A program made the position numbers and the translations under genes. From IMG/VR virus record IMGVR_UViG_3300037963_004322, positions 11,623-57,998 of that record: a stretch of DNA of 46,376 bases. One strand, given 5' to 3'. Below, piece after piece: positions 1 through 8,889 of the stretch (the stretch's first letter is position 1; the number at the start of each line of letters is the position of its first letter). The notes beneath the pieces were generated by a model that saw nothing but the letters and a program-made list of their open reading frames with translations, made no database searches and was not told where the DNA came from. The stretch is from a virus.

Positions 1-1
1 A

Positions 2-391
2 AATGACAATCGTGCAGATTACTTAATGTCTTCTGAAGGAAGTATTGGATTATCTTATCATGCACTTTCAGAAGCATATCGAAAAGGTAATGATAAGTAT
101 TTGTTGTTGGTTGATTATGATGATTTAGTAAAAAATCCTCAACAAGAATTGAATAAAATATATGACTTCTTAGAAATACCAAAATTCACTCATAATTTTG
201 GTAGTGTAAAAACTAAAGAAGATGAAAATGATAGTGTATATGAGTTAGAAAATATGCACACAGTTAGAGACAAAGTAGAAAAAATATATCGAGACAATAC
301 TAAGTTCTTAAGTAAGTATATTTTAAATAAATACAAGAACATGGAGTTCTGGAAAAATAGAACTCAGAAGTATTCTATATTTGGACTCTAA
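2..391 (+). CDS. Sulfotransferase family protein, C-terminal part
   Basis: The frame is open to the left edge of the window, so the 5' end is missing and the first internal ATG (26) is probably not the start. About 129 residues remain. The stretch YDDLVKNPQQELNKIYDFLE is the typical C-terminal signature of PAPS-dependent sulfotransferases; the PAPS-binding N-terminal loop would lie upstream. The family transfers sulfate to carbohydrate or protein hydroxyls. The stop overlaps the ATG of the next gene (TAATG), so it is translationally coupled to a kelch-like fibre gene and sits in a module of glycan enzymes. A role in sulfating fibre or surface glycans is inferred from position only. The family call is fairly firm, the substrate unknown. 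Confidence 0.68.
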   Translation, partial: NDNRADYLMSSEGSIGLSYHALSEAYRKGNDKYLLLVDYDDLVKNPQQELNKIYDFLEIPKFTHNFGSVKTKEDENDSVYELENMHTVRDKVEKIYRDNTKFLSKYILNKYKNMEFWKNRTQKYSIFGL

Positions 392-2352
392 TGGCAGTAT
401 TCTCATTAAATGAAGTCAGAAGTCTTCAGGTAGAAAATAAAGATACTAATTTTACTAGTTGGTCTGAAGATCTTTATAAGTCTAACTTTGCAGAAAATTA
501 TGTATTTTTGGGTTCGGTAATAACAAAATATACTTTCTCCACTGATGTAGATTCTTTACCAGGTAATAATGTTGCTCAGTGGAATGGTCTAACTTCGACT
601 GGCAATCATTCGTATGCAAATGATGTCAATAACTCAATTGGATATCTTAGTAACAATCCAACTCTTGTTCAAAAATTTGATGTGACTAATGAAGTTAATT
701 CATCTCTTCCAACAATACCATCAGATAGTCCTGCCTATGGTTTTAATATGGGTATAGTCAATTCGCCAACTGCTTTTTATGCTAATGGTGGAACACCAGG
801 AGCATTTGGTAAAACCAATATTAATAGAATGCCCTTTTCTGATGAAACATTGGTTAATATAGGTACTGGTGCGTTTGGCAGGCATCGACAATCTACATTT
901 TCAACTCCACCAGATGATGTAGGATATATTTTTTCTGGAGAAAGATATGGTGGTGGTGGTGCTCTAGATTATGATGAAATGTCAAAAATTGAAAGATTTA
1001 CTTTTTCTACAGAGACTATTGAACAGATAGCAAATAGTACTCCTTCAAGTTATATTTGGAAACGACGTGGTACTGTACAAAGTTCTCAGTATGGATACTT
1101 AATTGGAGGAATTATTACTCCACCAGTGATGCCACCACCACACACTGAAACTGGTATAGTATCTAGATATGAATTTAAAACAGAAACATATCAAAATACT
1201 ACACCTGGCGCACATCTTCCACAAAACAAACAAAGTGTTAGTGCAGGATTTAGAAGCTCTGATTATGGATATTATGGCGGCGCTTATAGTAGAAATGCTG
1301 GAACTCATTATTCTAATATCTACAAGCTTAATTTTGAAACAGAAACTCTACATGGACCTGTTCAAAATTTTTATACCAATGTTGGTGGAGTAAATGCACT
1401 ATTGGGTACAGCAAGTGCTATTAAACCAAATCATAATCACATGCAATATGCTTATTTCTGGGGAGGTACCTTATCTACTGGTGCCCCATCTGCATATGGT
1501 TACATTCAGAAGTATGAATTTGCTACTGGTACCAGTGGTCCATTTAATCCGTTCACATCACAGAAAGGTGGTGCTGTAATATCAACCCATGAACATGCAT
1601 GGAAAATGGGTGGGGAAGGTCCCACTCCCCCCAACCCTGCCAGAAAAAGTTGGGTGTATAGGTATGATTTTTCATCGGATAATGAACAGATAAGATCTGG
1701 AACTCATCCACTTCCAACTGGTGTATCAAATGGATTATCTTATCAAACTAGAGCAGGAGATAGAGGATACTTTTCTCAGTTTTGGCCAGGTCCTGATACC
1801 ATTATTAGGCAAGAAAACCAAACTGAAACATTATCATCTCTTACAGGTACTTTAAATAATCTTACTTTTAATTTTACTGGACAATGTACAAAAAGTTATG
1901 GATATAGTTTTGGGGGATCTCAACCTGACAATAGTGTTCCAGCCGGAATAAACAGATTTGATTTTTCCACCGAATCTTATACATCAATTCCAGCAACACT
2001 AGACACAGCAGTAAAATTTGGTGCAGCAGCAGCAAGTCCACAACGTGCGCACATATTTGGTGGAATTGGTGTTCCTGGATCTTACACTAATAACATAGAT
2101 CAATTTGAATATTCTACAGAAACGGCATCAGATTTTCCTCTTAATATGCCTTACTCTGCATATGCAGTAGGTGCAGTTTCTAATACCCAAGAAGCATTTT
2201 TACATGGTGGAGTAATTCCTAATGGTCCACCATGGGCCTCAAGTAGAAAAAACAGACTTACATTTTCTGATGGTACACTTAGTACATTAACATCTGGAAG
2301 TAATATAGGACATAGAGGAGATGATGGATGTACCAATAGTCCTTTCAAATAA
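391..2352 (+). CDS. Kelch-like repeat fibre protein
   Basis: A 653-residue protein built of about ten to twelve imperfect units of 45-55 residues. Each carries a YGY-F-GG core followed by a segment like 'RFDFSTETxxxx' and then a Ser/Thr/Pro-rich linker. The pattern resembles kelch or galactose-oxidase beta-propeller blades. The N-terminus (MAVFSLNEVRSLQVENKDTN) is shared with the paralogue at 4187, whose start is GLNSVYAKQVENVENSNFAS, which suggests a common virion-attachment peptide. It is coupled by TAATG to the sulfotransferase. Cyanophages carry such proteins among tail-fibre genes, so a receptor-binding or fibre-tip role is likely but inferred. No signal peptide or membrane segment is visible. 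Confidence 0.6.
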   Translation: MAVFSLNEVRSLQVENKDTNFTSWSEDLYKSNFAENYVFLGSVITKYTFSTDVDSLPGNNVAQWNGLTSTGNHSYANDVNNSIGYLSNNPTLVQKFDVTNEVNSSLPTIPSDSPAYGFNMGIVNSPTAFYANGGTPGAFGKTNINRMPFSDETLVNIGTGAFGRHRQSTFSTPPDDVGYIFSGERYGGGGALDYDEMSKIERFTFSTETIEQIANSTPSSYIWKRRGTVQSSQYGYLIGGIITPPVMPPPHTETGIVSRYEFKTETYQNTTPGAHLPQNKQSVSAGFRSSDYGYYGGAYSRNAGTHYSNIYKLNFETETLHGPVQNFYTNVGGVNALLGTASAIKPNHNHMQYAYFWGGTLSTGAPSAYGYIQKYEFATGTSGPFNPFTSQKGGAVISTHEHAWKMGGEGPTPPNPARKSWVYRYDFSSDNEQIRSGTHPLPTGVSNGLSYQTRAGDRGYFSQFWPGPDTIIRQENQTETLSSLTGTLNNLTFNFTGQCTKSYGYSFGGSQPDNSVPAGINRFDFSTESYTSIPATLDTAVKFGAAAASPQRAHIFGGIGVPGSYTNNIDQFEYSTETASDFPLNMPYSAYAVGAVSNTQEAFLHGGVIPNGPPWASSRKNRLTFSDGTLSTLTSGSNIGHRGDDGCTNSPFK

Positions 2353-2355
2353 ATA
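2348..2355 (+). promoter_or_regulatory. Candidate T4-type late promoter (AATAAATA)
   Basis: An AATAAATA octamer lies about 20 bases upstream of the GT4 gene and overlaps the preceding stop codon. It fits the T4-like late promoter core recognised by gp55/gp33-modified RNA polymerase. Short motif, so moderate confidence. Confidence 0.4.
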
Positions 2356-2376
2356 ATCTTACTTGATTTATTATGC

Positions 2377-3309
2377 ATGATATCTGGAGCAACTGAAAGT
2401 TCATTTTATTATCTTGCTCAACATTATAAGTTTCCTGATGATGTTGATGTAAAAAGAACGACACAAGAAATAATAGAGTCTAATAAGAAATATAAAATCA
2501 TCTGGGCACATGATAATTGTGACCAGATGGCACATTATAATCTACCGCAACATCTTGATAAAGTGGATGTTATTGTCTGCGTATCAAATTGGGAAGCAGA
2601 ACAATATGTAAAATTCAATAGGGCACCTGCCGAAAAAATTGCAGTGATTCCAAATGGTATTTCAGAAGAGTTCAAACCATATGGTAAGAAGTCAAAGACT
2701 GCAATCTTTTTTTCAGCACCACATAAGGGAGTATCTGCACTACCAAAAGTATGGAAGCAAATTATAAAAAATCATCCTGATGCAAAGTTAAAAGTTTTTT
2801 CTTCATATGATCTTTATGGCCAAGATCATGTAGAAAGAAATAAGATACCAGAATTTATCGAAGCAATTGAAGAACTTAAAACTCTTCAAGGTGTGGAGTA
2901 TTCTAAATGTATTGATCGAGAAGAACTTCTGCCCCACATACAAGATGCTGCATTCTTTATGCATCCAAATCTATGGGAAGAAACATTTTGCGTTTCTATG
3001 GCAGAAGCAATGGCATGTGGATGTTATCCAATCGTAAGTGACATTGGAGCACTCAGAGAAGTTTCATTCAATCGTGGCAAATATGTTCCAATGCTTGGAG
3101 AAAATACTCCAGAAGGTTGGAAACCATCCTCAAAATTTATTAATGAATTTGCACAAGAAGTTTCAAGGTGCTTTGACTTTTTTGATAAAGAACCAGAAAC
3201 TTTTTATGCAGCAACAAATGATCTCTCAAGGATTACTAGAGATACTTATTCTTGGAAAAAAATCTCTGAGTATTGGAAACAAATGATTAATCACATAACT
3301 AATAAATAA
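2377..3309 (+). CDS. GT4-family glycosyltransferase
   Basis: A 310-residue GT-B type glycosyltransferase (Glycos_transf_1 domain). The N-terminal half holds a short acceptor domain ending in VIVCVSNWEAEQYV, then the interdomain IPNGIS turn seen in most GT4 enzymes. The C-terminal nucleotide-sugar domain has the E-x7-E motif at E202 and E210 within HPNLWEETFCVSMAEAMACG. It would move a sugar from a nucleotide donor to a glycan or protein in the host cytoplasm. It is slightly shorter than usual GT4 enzymes, mostly in the acceptor domain. It lies between two kelch-like fibre genes, so fibre glycosylation or surface-glycan modification is an inference. Start ATG 2377; an out-of-frame ATG lies at 2373. 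Confidence 0.8.
   Translation: MISGATESSFYYLAQHYKFPDDVDVKRTTQEIIESNKKYKIIWAHDNCDQMAHYNLPQHLDKVDVIVCVSNWEAEQYVKFNRAPAEKIAVIPNGISEEFKPYGKKSKTAIFFSAPHKGVSALPKVWKQIIKNHPDAKLKVFSSYDLYGQDHVERNKIPEFIEAIEELKTLQGVEYSKCIDREELLPHIQDAAFFMHPNLWEETFCVSMAEAMACGCYPIVSDIGALREVSFNRGKYVPMLGENTPEGWKPSSKFINEFAQEVSRCFDFFDKEPETFYAATNDLSRITRDTYSWKKISEYWKQMINHITNK
3301..3308 (+). promoter_or_regulatory. Candidate T4-type late promoter (AATAAATA)
   Basis: AATAAATA about 30 bases before the gene at 3338, overlapping the end of the glycosyltransferase gene. Same core as the other late-promoter candidates in this window. Confidence 0.4.
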
Positions 3310-3337
3310 AAACAATACGATTAATATTTGGATTAGT

Positions 3338-4180
3338 ATGTCTAACAATTATGAAACCATTGCCTTGGCAACATCTAAAGAGGTTTTAGATGATAGTAAT
3401 GAATTTATGTTTCAGGTTCTATCTGAATGTAACCGTTGGAGAGAAAGCGAGAGAGAACTAGCACAAGGTCGATCAAACTTTCAGATTGAAAAGTTTATTG
3501 TTCATGACAACTTTACAATTCCTTCTGCATTTAAAGCAGCAATTATCAATAGAAAATCTGTTGCTGAAGGAATGCTTTCAAGAATTGTGGAAGCAAAGCA
3601 GGCAGCAAGAGAATTTCATTATAAGTGGGATGGTAAAGATAAGAGTCAACCAATTTGGTGGAAGACTAGAGAAGGTGGAGAATCACTATGTTGGTATGAC
3701 ATTGATGAGTTTAATTTTAATCGATTGCTTGAAGATATTAACAGTGGATTCAAAGCATCTGTAGATGAACTTGAATTTTTTGATAAGGTGATTGGTAGAT
3801 TGGTAGAACTCAACGGAGGAAAACTAATTACTAAAGATCAGTATGATGCCGACCAACCAGAGTACTGGCAGAGAAGACTTTCTAATCAGTCTCTTGATGA
3901 TCTACTGTCGGCAAGAACTGGTGTCAATGCAGGTAATATCCGCTCTATGAGAAGGGCCAGTGCCCCTACAGTACTCGAAGATGATGTCAATAGAACGAAG
4001 GGTTCTTTCGGTGATGCAAGCAATCCTATGGAGTTCCTGAACGCACTTCAGGAGAATGTTGCTGCTGGTATTGAAGAGATTACTAAAGCGGATCAAAATT
4101 TTCTTCGCGGTATTGAAGAGAAAGAAGAAACTAAAGAATTAAAATCAACATCATTTTTTAACCAAGACCTAAAGCAGTAA
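3338..4180 (+). CDS. Conserved cyanophage protein of unknown function, probably virion-associated
   Basis: A 280-residue, charged, mostly helical soluble protein. The middle (about residues 95-120) is Trp-rich (WDGKDKSQPIWWKTREGG). The C-terminal third is low in structure, rich in Glu/Asn/Gln, and ends with a short acidic tail. I recognise no catalytic motif or named domain. It sits between the two kelch-like fibre paralogues with only a few bases before the next ATG, so it is probably made together with them and may be a fibre adaptor or assembly factor. That is inference from position. Confidence 0.55.
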   Translation: MSNNYETIALATSKEVLDDSNEFMFQVLSECNRWRESERELAQGRSNFQIEKFIVHDNFTIPSAFKAAIINRKSVAEGMLSRIVEAKQAAREFHYKWDGKDKSQPIWWKTREGGESLCWYDIDEFNFNRLLEDINSGFKASVDELEFFDKVIGRLVELNGGKLITKDQYDADQPEYWQRRLSNQSLDDLLSARTGVNAGNIRSMRRASAPTVLEDDVNRTKGSFGDASNPMEFLNALQENVAAGIEEITKADQNFLRGIEEKEETKELKSTSFFNQDLKQ

Positions 4181-4186
4181 AACCTA

Positions 4187-6097
4187 ATGGCAATTGTAGG
4201 GGATGTATTCGGATTAAATTCTGTATATGCAAAGCAGGTAGAAAATGTAGAAAATTCTAATTTTGCCAGTTGGCCAGAATCTTCTAATCTTCTTTTTAAT
4301 TATGCTGGATATTTTGGTGGTGGATATACCCCTAAAAGTCACATAGGTCGTCTTGATGTGTCTGTAAACACATGGAGTCTTCCAGGAGATTATGCTCCAG
4401 CAGCACTGGATGGTTTTAGTAATGGAGTTTCAACATCTCAATATGGATATTTTGGTTCTGCTGGAAACCAGAATGATTACACATACTTTTCTTACGTTTA
4501 TCGATTAGATTTTAGCAATACAACAAGTTCACTTCCTGGTGCAATATTGACAGCAAGTCCAGCGGTAAATGATGTTGGAGGTGTTCAAACTCCTACGAAA
4601 GCATATTTTGCTGGAGGTTCTGCTGGTGGAGGTACTCCGAGTGTCAACAATAAAATAGAAAAATTTACTTTTTCTAATGAATCCATATCAACATTACCGT
4701 CTACTTTATCTACAGCTAGAGGTAGTATGGGATCAGTTCATTCTGAAAGTTATGGTTATTTTGCGGCTGGTTTTATTGGTCCTCCTTCCCCTTTCACGAC
4801 TGATGTAATAGATAGACTTGGGTTTGATACCGATACTACTTCTACTCTGCCTACCACTTACCCTGCATCAGATAATAATATTCCATCTACTTCATCATCA
4901 GAATATGGATATTTTTTAAATACTTCTCATCTTGTACGTTTAAATTTTAATACAGAAAGTTTTACTACTATCTCTAATGCCACACCTGTGGAGGCGCCGG
5001 GTAGAGCTGCTATGAGCAATAGCAATTTCAATACTTATTTTGCTGGTGGATATGGACCAGACTATCTTAGTTCAACATTAAGACTTGACTACGGCAGCGA
5101 AACTATATCTGATATTGGTGCAAATTATCCCGAGGGTCCTTTTTCTTCTGCAGGAGGAGTTTCTGGAGGAAAGTCTCTTAGATCATTTACTATAAAATCT
5201 TATGGATATAACAATTCAGCATCAGCTGAGATAAAATTTAATAGGGTTGATTTTGCTACAGATGGTGTCAGTTTATCGCCTGGAATGACAAAACTTAATC
5301 AAGGTTTTGCAAGAGGAACTGCATTTTCAGACTTACATTGTGGATATTATACTGCAGGAATATCTTATCCTCCTGGGGCTTTTGTTAGTTGGACAAGAAG
5401 ACATGATTTTTCAAGTGAAACAAGTTCAACACCTGGTGATAAATGTCCCTATAATGCAAGAGATCTAAGATCTGTAAGTAGTAAAGAGTATGGTTATATA
5501 TCGGGTGGACAGATCCCTCCAGTACCAGCATATTTCTCATTCACAGCAAGAATGGACTTTTCGACCACAACTTTTGATGCTGCTCTAAACAGTGGAAGAA
5601 ATATGTCATCTAATAAGGCTGCTCATATAGGAATTCAAAATTCATCTTATGGATATTTTGGTGGAGGGTACAAATATACCACAGAAACTATAACTTATAG
5701 TACGGTTGACCGATTAGATTTTTCAACTGAATCTTATAGTCTTTCTGCTAATCTTACAACTCCAACTTCGACAGGTTTGATGCATGGGAACGGATTTGAA
5801 AATGGAGTTTATGGTTATTTTGGTGGTGGTTATACCAATCCTCCAAAAGTTGATAGATGTCAAATATACAGACTAGATTTTTCTAACGAAACAATATCAA
5901 GTGGTGGAAATTTAAATTCTAACTTTAGCAGAGCTAGTGCCATGAGTGGTTTATATGATGCATGGTGGATGTTTGGTAGTCCCGGTCTTTCAGGATCACG
6001 TAGATCTAGATATAATTACTCAACAGATACTGCATCAGCACTTCCAGATCTTACTATAGGATCAGGAACTGCTGCTTCAATAGAGTTTGAAAATTAA
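4187..6097 (+). CDS. Kelch-like repeat fibre protein, paralogue
   Basis: A 636-residue protein of the same architecture as the gene at 391: repeated units with YGYFGGGY-type cores, each followed by RLDFSTET-like segments and variable Ser/Thr loops. The clearest units are in the last third (SSYGYFGGGYKYTTETITYS, then GVYGYFGGGYTNPP). The two proteins share their N-terminal plan, but their repeats differ in sequence and register, so they are diverged paralogues and not a recent duplication. A beta-propeller or stacked-blade fibre domain for host contact is the likely role. No enzyme motif is visible. Confidence 0.6.
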   Translation: MAIVGDVFGLNSVYAKQVENVENSNFASWPESSNLLFNYAGYFGGGYTPKSHIGRLDVSVNTWSLPGDYAPAALDGFSNGVSTSQYGYFGSAGNQNDYTYFSYVYRLDFSNTTSSLPGAILTASPAVNDVGGVQTPTKAYFAGGSAGGGTPSVNNKIEKFTFSNESISTLPSTLSTARGSMGSVHSESYGYFAAGFIGPPSPFTTDVIDRLGFDTDTTSTLPTTYPASDNNIPSTSSSEYGYFLNTSHLVRLNFNTESFTTISNATPVEAPGRAAMSNSNFNTYFAGGYGPDYLSSTLRLDYGSETISDIGANYPEGPFSSAGGVSGGKSLRSFTIKSYGYNNSASAEIKFNRVDFATDGVSLSPGMTKLNQGFARGTAFSDLHCGYYTAGISYPPGAFVSWTRRHDFSSETSSTPGDKCPYNARDLRSVSSKEYGYISGGQIPPVPAYFSFTARMDFSTTTFDAALNSGRNMSSNKAAHIGIQNSSYGYFGGGYKYTTETITYSTVDRLDFSTESYSLSANLTTPTSTGLMHGNGFENGVYGYFGGGYTNPPKVDRCQIYRLDFSNETISSGGNLNSNFSRASAMSGLYDAWWMFGSPGLSGSRRSRYNYSTDTASALPDLTIGSGTAASIEFEN

Positions 6098-6098
6098 C

Positions 6099-6106
6099 AA
6101 TAAATA
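6099..6106 (+). promoter_or_regulatory. Candidate T4-type late promoter (AATAAATA)
   Basis: AATAAATA directly after the stop of the kelch-like gene, about 23 bases before the 2OG oxygenase ATG at 6129. Confidence 0.4.
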
Positions 6107-6128
6107 ATTTTATCTAAATTATTCTGAT

Positions 6129-6788
6129 ATGAATGATATTCTTTCTCATGTTTTAATTCAACCTAACGTAGTGACTGGAGATGGTTTGAATAGGTTGGTT
6201 ACTCATATGAAAAATGCTCCTAAGCAAAAGATGGGAGTGTTTGATCCTGAACAAGCAGATAAAACTAGAGCCAGTCAGTCAAAGATTGATACTAGTACGA
6301 GGAATGTGGATTGTGCAGAACTTGATGGGATTGTGCCTGAGATTGAAGAGTTGATGGATAATATTGTTCGTCATGTAATTAATCCATTTTATAATTTTAA
6401 AGTAAGAGATGCTGAACCACCACAGTTACTCTGCTATGAACCTGGAGGACATTATTTACCTCACAATGACGGTCAAGGATTATGGACAAATCCTGATGGA
6501 ACGAAAGTTTGGAAGAAGACTATGGATAGGGACTTATCCATGGTGCTGTTTTTAAATGATGATTTTGAAGGAGGATATTTCTCATTTCCAGGACTAAGAA
6601 TTAAAATTAAACCAGAACCTGGACTGTTAGTTTGTTTCCCATCAACAAGATTCTATGTACACACTGTTGAACCTGTGACTTCTGGAAACAGATATGCAAT
6701 GGTAACATGGATGAGAGTTTTGGGTATGCCAACAAAAGAAGATCAGGATAAAGAAATTGCAGATAAATATGGTATAGAAGTTTATTGA
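6129..6788 (+). CDS. 2OG-Fe(II) oxygenase (prolyl 4-hydroxylase-like)
   Basis: A 219-residue dioxygenase of the 2-oxoglutarate/Fe(II) superfamily. The iron-binding triad is visible as H112-N-D114 (GGHYLPHNDGQG) and H178 (YVHTVEPV), with R188 (GNRYAMVTW) placed to bind the 2-oxoglutarate carboxylate. The core barrel strands lie between them (LSMVLFLNDDFEGGYFSFPG). Members hydroxylate protein side chains or small molecules. It is the first of four such enzymes in 6129-9585, beside a fibre-assembly chaperone and glycan enzymes; a structural-protein substrate is inferred. The length is close to phage P4H-like proteins and all key residues are present. Confidence 0.82.
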   Translation: MNDILSHVLIQPNVVTGDGLNRLVTHMKNAPKQKMGVFDPEQADKTRASQSKIDTSTRNVDCAELDGIVPEIEELMDNIVRHVINPFYNFKVRDAEPPQLLCYEPGGHYLPHNDGQGLWTNPDGTKVWKKTMDRDLSMVLFLNDDFEGGYFSFPGLRIKIKPEPGLLVCFPSTRFYVHTVEPVTSGNRYAMVTWMRVLGMPTKEDQDKEIADKYGIEVY

Positions 6789-6792
6789 TAAT

Positions 6793-7557
6793 ATGGCACA
6801 ACTAGTCAAGCATTATTTTAAAACACTTAGTGGTGATTGGGCAACTAATCTCACTAAAGGATTAGTTATGCCAAGAATTGAAGGATTGGATGTAAAGTAT
6901 TGGATGACAGACTCTAATGGAGTCCAATACATGCTTTCTCATGTTCCAGAAACGAAAGAAGTAATTACTAATGTAGGTTATCACGATTACTCCAAATATG
7001 GGGATGATGGTGATACACCAATAGAATCTCAATTGGAGATGTGGAAGTCTGATAATAATATAACTGGAATCATAACAACTGAACAATATACCTATGAAGA
7101 AATTAATGATACAGAGATTGTAGAAGCAGAGCAATCTGGCGTAGAAAGAACAGGATTTAATATTACACATACCAAACCGATAGTTTTAGAAACATCAGTT
7201 GGACTATCAACACTCACAGAAGCAGAGTGGAATACTGAAATTTCAACATATGATACTAGACAACAAAATAAAAGATATGATGCAATCAGAGTGACAAGAG
7301 ATAAAATGCTGACTCATACTGATTGGAAAGTAGTTCAAGAATTGGAAACATCTGGATCAGTATCTACAGATGTTTCTAACTGGAGACAAACATTAAGAGA
7401 CTTACCAAATAATGTAGGATTTCCAACCTGTTATCCAGATCTTCCAACAATATTTGAAAATGATTCTACCTTAGTATCTTTAACTGGATCTTTTGATCAT
7501 GATGTAAGATCTATTGTAATGATCAATGATCCATTACCAGAATTAGAGATTGAGTAA
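6793..7557 (+). CDS. Phage tail-fibre assembly chaperone-like protein
   Basis: A 254-residue protein. The C-terminal region (about 155-210) holds RYDAIRVTRDKMLTHTDWKV followed by a Trp-containing helix and RQTLRDLPNN. This is the hallmark of the phage tail assembly chaperone domain (PF16778 type) found in many fibre-assembly proteins and fibre tips. The N-terminal part is acidic with no known motif. It starts 4 bases after the oxygenase gene. The 3' end overlaps by 15 bases the convergent minus-strand gene, so there is no room for a separate terminator. It probably helps fold or trim a fibre protein; direct virion incorporation is the alternative. Confidence 0.6.
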   Translation: MAQLVKHYFKTLSGDWATNLTKGLVMPRIEGLDVKYWMTDSNGVQYMLSHVPETKEVITNVGYHDYSKYGDDGDTPIESQLEMWKSDNNITGIITTEQYTYEEINDTEIVEAEQSGVERTGFNITHTKPIVLETSVGLSTLTEAEWNTEISTYDTRQQNKRYDAIRVTRDKMLTHTDWKVVQELETSGSVSTDVSNWRQTLRDLPNNVGFPTCYPDLPTIFENDSTLVSLTGSFDHDVRSIVMINDPLPELEIE

Positions 7558-8124
7558 GTCAAAACACTTTTTATTACGATCATATGCATAGTCAGCATAC
7601 TGACCATTCTTTCTTACATAGTGTAAGAACAGTTGCATAAATCGATCATTTTTATGAGTTCTTAATGGAGATCTCCAGTGAGGAACAATAGTTCCAAGAT
7701 ATGCTAAACCATCACCTGTAGGTGTTACAACCTCTCTACGTTTTCCTGTAAGGTCTTTTAATTTGATGGGCCACTCAGCATCTCCACAGATATTCATTGT
7801 TACTGATACTTCACAAGACGGTCTATCCGTATGACAATTCATCCATCCTTTATTGTGATACGTTGTAGTAAACCAGTATGTTGGAATAAGTTCTTCTCCA
7901 AGTGCTTCTTCTAGTATTGGTTTTAGTCTATGAACTACAAAAGTTGAAGATGGAGGAGCATAACAACACATTACATTACCTCTTTCAGGATCATAATGGG
8001 TCTTAAGACCACCAAGATCATGAACAGCACCCATTAAGTTCTGATATTTAATTTGTATTGCTTCTTCTTTGGTAATAATGTTGGGAATATAATGCCAACC
8101 CTTCTTTGAGAATGGTGTACTCAT
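7543..8124 (-). CDS. 2OG-Fe(II) oxygenase-like protein
   Basis: A 193-residue protein on the minus strand. The iron-binding H98-T-D100 lies in WMNCHTDRPSCEVSVT, and a likely distal ligand is H149 in IVPHWRSPL. A later conserved block is QLFLHYVRKNG. The same blocks (H-x-DRPSCE-SVS, PHWREPL, FFHYVLADG) occur in the plus-strand gene at 8890, so the two are paralogues. No clear 2-oxoglutarate-binding arginine in the usual spacing is visible. The substrate is unknown. It is the only minus-strand gene in the first 23 kb and faces a consensus promoter on the other strand. Confidence 0.68.
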   Translation of the reverse strand: MSTPFSKKGWHYIPNIITKEEAIQIKYQNLMGAVHDLGGLKTHYDPERGNVMCCYAPPSSTFVVHRLKPILEEALGEELIPTYWFTTTYHNKGWMNCHTDRPSCEVSVTMNICGDAEWPIKLKDLTGKRREVVTPTGDGLAYLGTIVPHWRSPLRTHKNDRFMQLFLHYVRKNGQYADYAYDRNKKCFDLLNL

Positions 8125-8204
8125 CTTATGTATTATTATATACTACTATGTATCTTTAACGGCGACAAACCTAGTCTACTGGCATTTGGATGTTCTGTCA
8201 AGTC

Positions 8205-8232
8205 TTGACAAATAATAGGATCTGAGTATAAT
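8205..8232 (+). promoter_or_regulatory. Sigma70-type promoter, TTGACA-N16-TATAAT
   Basis: A perfect -35 hexamer (8205-8210) and a perfect -10 hexamer (8227-8232) lie 16 bases apart in the divergent gap 8125-8262. The -10 ends 30 bases before the ATG at 8263. It should drive the two plus-strand oxygenase genes with host-type RNA polymerase, unlike the neighbouring genes, which have late-type motifs. Confidence 0.8.
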
Positions 8233-8262
8233 GATACATACCTGTAGTTGATTTTTTTATTA

Positions 8263-8883
8263 ATGGCATTTCAGAGTATTTGGTATTTTAGTGACTTGCC
8301 CAAAAAAGTTGTTGATGTTCTTGAAGAAGACATATCAGATAATTTTGCAGATAAGATGGCAGACTCTCGCGTAATGGGAGATCTTCTTAATAAAGATAAG
8401 AGAAATTCAAAAAACACCTGGATCCCAACCACACACTGGACTGCAGGATTTATCTGGCACTATATTGAAAGAGCAAATCGTGAAAATTTTCTTTATGATA
8501 TTCGCAATATCGATGGGGAAAGTATGCAGTACACTCAGTATGGTGTAGGACAATATTATAGTTGGCATAATGATGCTGGATTAGCATCACAATATAAACC
8601 TGTATCAGTTGGTAATCATCATGAAGGAAGACAACATGATTTTGTAAATGAAAATCTTGAATTAGTTAGAAAACTTTCATTTACAGTTCAACTATCTGAT
8701 CCTGATGAATATGAAGGTGGAAATGTTCAATTTATGGATGAATCTGGTAAATCATATTTTGCTCCCAGACAAAGAGGTGCGATAGTTCTATTCGACTCTC
8801 GTACTCAGCATCGAGTATTAAAAGTAACTAAAGGTGTGCGTAGATCTTTAGTTGGTTGGGTTGTTGGCCCTCGTTGGAAGTGA
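8263..8883 (+). CDS. 2OG-Fe(II) oxygenase, PKHD-type hydroxylase
   Basis: A 206-residue hydroxylase. ATG 8263 (MAFQSIWYFSD) was chosen over an upstream in-frame TTG at 8248 because the protein then begins as in related phage proteins. The iron triad is H102-N-D104 (YYSWHNDAG) and H183 (RTQHRVLKV), with R193/R194 (GVRRSLVGWVVGPRW) as the 2-oxoglutarate anchor. The core strand is LSFTVQLSDPDEYEGGNVQF. This is the PKHD/PiuC-like type common in T4-like cyanophages. The substrate is unknown; protein or nucleic-acid hydroxylation are both possible. It is the first gene after the consensus promoter and is followed 6 bases later by another oxygenase-like gene. Confidence 0.85.
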   Translation: MAFQSIWYFSDLPKKVVDVLEEDISDNFADKMADSRVMGDLLNKDKRNSKNTWIPTTHWTAGFIWHYIERANRENFLYDIRNIDGESMQYTQYGVGQYYSWHNDAGLASQYKPVSVGNHHEGRQHDFVNENLELVRKLSFTVQLSDPDEYEGGNVQFMDESGKSYFAPRQRGAIVLFDSRTQHRVLKVTKGVRRSLVGWVVGPRWK

Positions 8884-8889
8884 GGTAAA

